Source: Leptodontidium sp. MPI-SDFR-AT-0119
Taxonomy: Eukaryota; Ascomycota; Leotiomycetes; Helotiales; Leptodontidiaceae
Length of the DNA: 64,000 nucleotides
Direction: 5' to 3'
Assembly: GCA_020726505.1 (NCBI GenBank)
Contig: JAHLEZ010000014.1
Location: 310,001-374,000, forward strand
Below the pieces are notes generated by a model. It had not been told where the DNA came from. It saw only the letters and a list, made by a program, of their open reading frames with translations, and ran no database searches. The position numbers were made by a program, and so were the translations under genes. Below are positions 58,850-64,000 of the stretch, one piece after another. How positions within the stretch are numbered: position 1 is the stretch's first letter; each line of letters begins with the position of its first letter.

Positions 58850-60126
58850 GCAAGGTCAGAAGTTCTGATACTTCTCCTTCCCATTATACAAAGGAGGTCG
58901 CAACGCAGGAGTAGTCGGTCTTGCCCAGACTGCGGCAGGTACCTACGTTAGAGAGACAACTGCCCCGTCCGCGCGTTCCATTGCTCTGGGTCTGTATCTG
59001 TACTTCTCTTGCTGGGCTGCTGGATCTCTTACGGAGTAAGTCTATCCTCTGTTTTATTTTATTTTAATGCAACTAGAGTTCGGCTAACGAATTACTAGAC
59101 ATCTTCTCTGCAGCCATCCACATGGTCATGGAGAATCCCGTCCCTGTTACAAGCCGCTCCCCCTCTTCTTGTTGTTGCAATCCTATTTTTTTCTCCCCGT
59201 ATCTCGCTGGCTCGCATACAATGACAGACAGGACGAAGCCCTCGCAGTGCTTGCTAAAATCAACGGGAGAGACCAAGACGACCCGTCGTGCAACTGCAGT
59301 ATCGTGAAATCATCGACATCCTCGAATTTGAAAAGACTGATGGCCAGAGTATGTCGTTCAAAGACACGGTCCGAAGCTCTGCAAGCCGAAAGCGTCTCTT
59401 CCTAGCCCTATCCATTGCACCCCTTGTCATGCTTACGGGATCCAATGTAATCACGTAGGTACATTCCAACCAGGGGTTTCTCTCTACCCCCGAGACTAAC
59501 TCTACATAAGTTATTATTTTGGAAGCATGCTTTCTCAGGCAGGCGTAACAAATCCAACAACCCAACTTCAAATAAATGTCATCCTATCCGCATAGCAGTT
59601 AGTGGTAGCGATCTGCGGATTCTTCCTTGCAGACCGTCTTGGGCGACGTCTCTTCGCACTGCTGAGCCTCAGAGCCTGTAGCGGCTTCCCCTACCTACTT
59701 GCAGGCCTCACCGCAAAATTCGGCACCTCGAACGACAAATCTGGTAACTGCGGTACTGTTGCCTGTATTTTCCTCTGCCTCGGCTCATATTCCTTCGGTA
59801 TCACGCCCCTCAAGGCCATGTACGCACCTGAAGTCCTTTCTTACAACATGCGAGCAAATGGCATTGCCTTGCAAGGTATCCGCATTAAGTGCTGTGGCGT
59901 CTTCGTGACTATGGTATTTCCGTTCATGCTCGAAGGCATGGGATGAAAGACTTACATTGTCAACGCCTCGTGGAACATCTTCTTCCGGGCATACATATAC
60001 TTCCAGTGGGTGGAGACCAAGGGCTGTACGCTTGAAGAGATTGACAAGTTGTTTGACGGAGAGAAACATTCTGATGTTTTGGATCTGAAGGATTTGGAGA
60101 ATCTTGTTCCTGTGAAAGTTGTATAG
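58850..60126 (+). pseudogene. MFS sugar transporter relic
   Basis: Translated pieces follow the sugar-porter order: GVVGLAQTAAGTYVRETTAPSARSIALGLY; an intron (GTAAGT at about 59036 to CTGCAG at about 59114) into STWSWRIPSLLQAAPPLLVV; then SRWLAYNDRQDEALAVLAKING; SFKDTVRSSASRKRLFLALSIAP; VVAICGFFLADRLGRRLFALL; ITPLKAMYAPEVLSYNMRANG; YFQWVETKGCTLEEIDKLFDG. Frame changes near 59190 and 59283, TAG at 59593-59595 and TGA at 59944-59946 (both at expected Trp or similar positions) break it. The N-terminal part is mostly unrecognisable. Intact relatives are 12-span plasma-membrane hexose or glycoside importers. Confidence 0.85.
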
Positions 60127-60567
60127 ATGGAGTAATGTACTGGTGTCTGACCATTACTAGGTCGCCAGAATAGGGGAACTCGCCTTGATGTTGACTTTAG
60201 GCTAAGCGAGATTTGCTCAAGGTCCCTCGAAAATGCACGCACTACCAATCAATTTCCAACCATCTCTCACCAACGTTCCTCTCAAACATCTTCTCCCCAC
60301 CTATTAAATGTCATCACATCTGCACCAATTGAATGCCGTTTTCGGAATCAATTTAGCGAGATACCCCTGAAATTTCTAGCGATCTCACCTGGCGCCAAAC
60401 ACTGCCCCTGTACCCCCGCCAAGGTGGTGGGGGCTGAATTCTTCCCCTCCACTGTACATACGTGCCCATCCCTCTGTCGACTTTCTACACACCTCCTAAA
60501 TCCAAGAGCACACACACAAAGACATATCCTTTAAGACAAAGATACTCTCCCAAGCCGAAAATCAACA
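60127..60567. other. Promoter region of the last HET gene
   Basis: About 440 bp. The sequence at 60430-60567 is C/T- and CCA-rich. A frame from 60462 overlaps the HET start in another frame and has no domain. Confidence 0.4.
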
Positions 60568-62616
60568 ATGGCAACCTGCGCCACCTGCACCACCTGCTCC
60601 AACCTCCGACCCCCAATCCTGTCAACCCTACCAGTGGGGAAATGGACCGGTCTCTTCTTCACCGTCTCAGATCTCAAGTCTTCAATCGCGACAACCTCGT
60701 GCGCAGAGTGCAGGTTGATATGGGACGCATTATCATGTTACAAAATCACTTGGGATGAGAAAGACCTGACGCAGTATATCGAGTTGAAAGTCGCGGTGGG
60801 GAAGCAATGTCAGGTGTTTTGGAGGAGGGATGGGATGTACGTGGAATTGTTTTCTAGAAGAGGTGGGTGGTTTGCGTTTCAAATTTCCATCCCGAATTCT
60901 TGATGAGCGTGGCTGATTTTTGATTTAGATGGAGATAGTGTTTCAGAGATGCCCGATACGATCGGAACTGTGAAGGAAGTGGCTAAGGAGTCCTCCTCGG
61001 ATTCATGTTTCGAGCTAGCGTCAACTTGGCTGAAAACATGCGTCGATTCCCACCCCGCTTGCCGCTCAGAGACGCTACAAGCTCTTCCGACTCGTGTGAT
61101 AGATGTCGGCGTAGCTGGGACAAGAGATCCTTTTCTAGTTGAATCTCAAGGGCAAAGTGGAAAATACGTCGCATTAAGCTATTGCTGGGGAGATCCACGC
61201 TTTCACAACGTACTGAAGACGACAGCCGATACGTACAAGAAGCATCTTGAACGCATCGATTTCAGCGCTATGCCGAGGACTTTACAAGATGCAGTGACGA
61301 TCACCCGTCGACTAGGACTGCAGTACCTCTGGATCGATGCCCTGTGTATCATTCAAGGCGATGCAGACGATTGGGCCAGGGAATCGAGTAAGATGTGCGA
61401 TGTATACAGCAACGCTCACTTGACTATTGCAGGGGACAATTCACCTGGAAACTCGCACGGGATTCTCAATAAACAATCTTTCGGGGTACCACCAAAGGAA
61501 GTCAAGTACAAGGACAGCACTGTGTATATCCGCAAGCAACTTGGTCGCGAACACGATAATTTCAGTATGATTGGGCGAGGGCCGGTACCTGAACCTATTA
61601 ATTGCCGGGGTTGGTGTTTGCAGGAAGCTGTTCTCTCGAATCGATTGCTGAGATATACGTCCAAGGAGTTGTTCTGGGAGTGTAATGAGTGGCGGAATTG
61701 CGAGTGCGGGCACAGCTCTGAACCTATCGAGGAAGACGACGAAGCTAGCAGTCGATCGGTGCGGAAGCCAGAGATATTCGGGACGTTGTCGCCTCCAGAA
61801 CTGCGGCAGAGTTGGAACGACATTATCATGAAATTCACCGAGAGGCAGCTAGGATATGATGAGGATAAATTGCCTGCGTTGTCGGGCCTTGCGAATCAGT
61901 TTGCGAAAGTGCAGGGATTGGCTACGGAGGAGAAAGATGAGTATCTGGCTGGACATTGGCGGTCCAATCTGGCTATTTCGCTGCTTTGGAATGTGGAGGA
62001 TGATCGGTCAAGGGATATGAGGGACAAGGAGATTGTGTATCGACGACCGAAGGTTTGGAGGGCGCCGAGTTGGAGCTGGGCTGCTGTTGAAGGGCCCGTG
62101 ACGTACATTCCGCTGAGGCACTTTCGCAGCTGTTTGGAGATCATGCAGGTTACTACTGTTCCCAGCACTTTGGATCCGTACGGAAAGATTGAAGAGGACA
62201 GTGGCAAGCTTGTTGTCAGAGGACGAGTCGTGCATGGCTTTTCTGTCAAAGTTGAGGAAATGCAGGAGGGCGATACTTATGAGGGGTACATAGCGGGGAA
62301 GAGGTATGCTCTTTGGCGCGGAGAACATACTCGGACAATTTTACCAGATGATGGTGTGAATGAGATGAACATAGCTGGGGTCGAGAAACTTTCGGGCAAA
62401 GTTACCTGTCTGTTGGTGGGTGTGGTGGAGCTGCCCGGAGCCGGTCGCGAAGATTTCTTTCTGGTTTTGAAGAAGGGTACTGGGGACCTGAATATGTATG
62501 TGAGAATCGGGGTTTCGCTGCGTCGATATCTGCACCACAGAGCAAACGAGAGCAACGACGACTCTGTGGATGGTCTGTTCAGAAGTGCGGTCGAGGAGGA
62601 AATTACTATATGTTAG
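60568..62616 (+). CDS. HET-domain protein, intact
   Basis: The exons are 60568-60862 and 60929-62616 (66 bp intron), giving 660 residues. The N-terminus MATCATCTTCSNL and SCAECRLIWDAL are cysteine-rich, as in many HET proteins. The HET domain shows YVALSYCWGDPRF, PRTLQDAVTITRRLGLQYLWIDALCIIQGD and CRGWCLQEAVLSNRLLRYTS. APSWSWAAVEGPV marks the end of the common core. A C-terminal VVRGRVV...LLVGVVE segment finishes the chain. Predicted role: cell-death execution in vegetative incompatibility; the partner is unknown. It is convergent with the F-box gene, 194 bp away. Confidence 0.9.
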
Positions 62617-62810
62617 AATGTCTAAGCTGCAGAAATTGAATTGTTTGGGTGTTCTCTTCGAGTTGGTCAAACTTAGTCGAGGGACAGGGAAGTTTGATTG
62701 ACTGTTGGCCATCGTTCAAGACTTTGGATTTCGGGCTCGTGGTGGGGTCGTTCGTGTATGTGAAGACATCACCAGCCCATGAGCACCGACGCTGCACAAG
62801 AACTACATCT

Positions 62811-64000
62811 TCAGTTGCCATCGCAAGCTCTTGCGTATACAGTAGCCATCAACTTGTGGTATGCAGCCTCATCATCCTCTCTCCCGGTAATCGACCTGTC
62901 CACAATTGGAATCACCCAGTCTTCGTCTTCTTCGACCGACTTCATGAACCCTTGAATATCATACCACGCGCCTATCGTATTGTTGAAAGCCATATAATGC
63001 TCTTTATGCATCCCAACCACCGCAAACGCCTCATCTGTCATCTCGGAGCAGTGATTCCGGGAGAACGAGTAGTGTTCGGGGTCGTCAGTTGGGAGCAAAC
63101 AATAAAGTCGAGTATAGTCGTGCTGGCCATTCTTCAAATTCTGAATCCCGAATGTAAACTCTTTCAGGTGTTTGAGTCCTTGCTCGATCTTGCCAAAGAG
63201 CTGAGACCATTGCATGCCAAACTCCCACTGATATTGGGGCTCAGGATCACCCCACGGTACTGGTTTGTAATGAAGCGGGTACTTCTCATCGTCCAGCTCG
63301 CAGTATGTGAAGAAATAGTTCACGATCGAGCATGTATCCAGGACTAGACGCTCCAATGTGCTGTGGGATAAAATCCATTCCAACTGCCACTCATGTGTGA
63401 TCATGTAATTACCCAATTTCAATTTCTTGAGATTCGGGAAATGAAGATCGCGCAATCTCAATTGTCTATCGTATCCCCAGCAGCGATTGACATGAATGGT
63501 TAGAGAAGTGAGGTTGGACTGTGCAGGAGTGAGCCACAGAGTGATCTCTGGTACGAAATCGCACCTCCAAAGAGTGAAATCACATTTAACACTCATGCGC
63601 AGTTCAGATATACGTCCAAGGATGGTATGGAAGGCTGGTGAGCTTGTGAGACCACTGTCGTATAAATATTGCCCAATATTCACAAATGAAAGCGAGCGAA
63701 GATGCGAATGCTCGACACTGCTCAATGTTTCAAGCAAAGCAGTGAATCTCCTAGCACTGCCTTTGCTCGAATCAGCCGTGCGGCGATAAGGAATCAACCC
63801 CTCCTCATCCTCACCTGGTGCCCTGCCCCAGTATGACGTGACGTCGCGAAGGTTTGGGAAACGGCCCATCAGCACAATGATCCTTTCGTCTCTGTTCTTG
63901 AGATCCAAGTCACCAGGCGAGCCATAATATCTTGTTTCTTCCTCTGTATGGAGCTGGAAACTAGTCACTTCTGTGGAGAGGCAGGAGGCGAGAATATGTT
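62811..64000 (-). CDS. F-box/LRR-like protein, 5' end outside the window
   Basis: The frame is open from the window edge to the stop at 62811, 396 visible codons. No ATG is available near the edge, so the N-terminal part, where an F-box would sit, lies beyond 64000. Visible are leucine-rich-like strands (NLTSLTIHVNR, FPNLKKLKLGNYMI, STLERLVLDTCSI, LKHLKEFTFGIQNL) typical of fungal F-box proteins that hold substrates for SCF ubiquitin ligases. An acidic C-terminus (VEEDEDWVIPIVDR) is followed by a short helix. The family call rests on the repeat pattern and is likely but not certain. Confidence 0.65.
   Translation of the reverse strand, partial: HILASCLSTEVTSFQLHTEEETRYYGSPGDLDLKNRDERIIVLMGRFPNLRDVTSYWGRAPGEDEEGLIPYRRTADSSKGSARRFTALLETLSSVEHSHLRSLSFVNIGQYLYDSGLTSSPAFHTILGRISELRMSVKCDFTLWRCDFVPEITLWLTPAQSNLTSLTIHVNRCWGYDRQLRLRDLHFPNLKKLKLGNYMITHEWQLEWILSHSTLERLVLDTCSIVNYFFTYCELDDEKYPLHYKPVPWGDPEPQYQWEFGMQWSQLFGKIEQGLKHLKEFTFGIQNLKNGQHDYTRLYCLLPTDDPEHYSFSRNHCSEMTDEAFAVVGMHKEHYMAFNNTIGAWYDIQGFMKSVEEDEDWVIPIVDRSITGREDDEAAYHKLMATVYARACDGN

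Noticed and set aside
62649..63347. 232-codon plus ORF opposite the F-box/LRR-like gene
   Set aside because: Antisense to a leucine-rich frame that stays open to the window edge.

Overview
The window reads as nuclear DNA of a filamentous ascomycete (Pezizomycotina; a leotiomycete-like fungus is my best guess, by inference). Supporting signs are short 46-166 bp GT-AG introns with CTRAC/CTGAC-type branch points, Zn2Cys6 regulators, three HET-domain (heterokaryon-incompatibility type) loci, a spherulin-4 protein, a dispersed 5S rRNA gene, and transposon remnants carrying stops that look like C-to-T (RIP-type) damage. Most genes are intron-split, so the coordinates below are spans and the exon joints are given in each entry.

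Left part (1-27.5 kb) is mostly intact and gene-like. It holds a secreted spherulin-4/fibronectin-III protein (-), an extended SDR reductase (+), a secreted PAF-acetylhydrolase-like esterase (-), and a Zn2Cys6 transcription factor (+). A 2.4 kb block of decayed Helitron material (about 10.0-12.5 kb) follows, then a type II membrane glycosyltransferase-like protein (-), a VHS-GAT trafficking adaptor (+), a 3-beta-HSD/ERG26-like SDR with an altered active site (+), a small conserved fungal protein (-), and a three-domain P-loop/HAD/phosphoribosyltransferase gene (+) broken by a frameshift in its P-loop.

Right part (27.7-60 kb) is an accessory-type region full of broken genes. It contains a methyltransferase with a frameshift at its SAM motif, and a HET gene (-) cut in two by a 3,012 bp hAT transposon with an 8 bp target duplication. 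Next come a gamma-glutamylcyclotransferase-like ORF, a 5S rRNA gene, an intact HET gene, a TPR-gene relic, an intact FAD amine oxidase-like gene, and an intact acidic repeat protein with WG/GW motifs. A possible catabolic island then spans 50.8-60.1 kb: a Zn2Cys6 regulator (pseudogene), a sulfite oxidase-like molybdoenzyme (intact), a GH3 beta-glucosidase (pseudogene with a large deletion), a nitrilase (intact) and an MFS sugar transporter (pseudogene). The window ends with an intact HET gene (+) and the 3' part of an F-box/LRR-like gene (-).

The strongest discoveries are the precise hAT insertion in the HET gene, the half-dead glycoside/nitrile/sulfur cluster with its own lost regulator, two neighbouring genes each broken by one base inside a nucleotide-binding motif, and the WG/GW repeat protein. 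All family names come from recognising motifs by eye; no database search was run.
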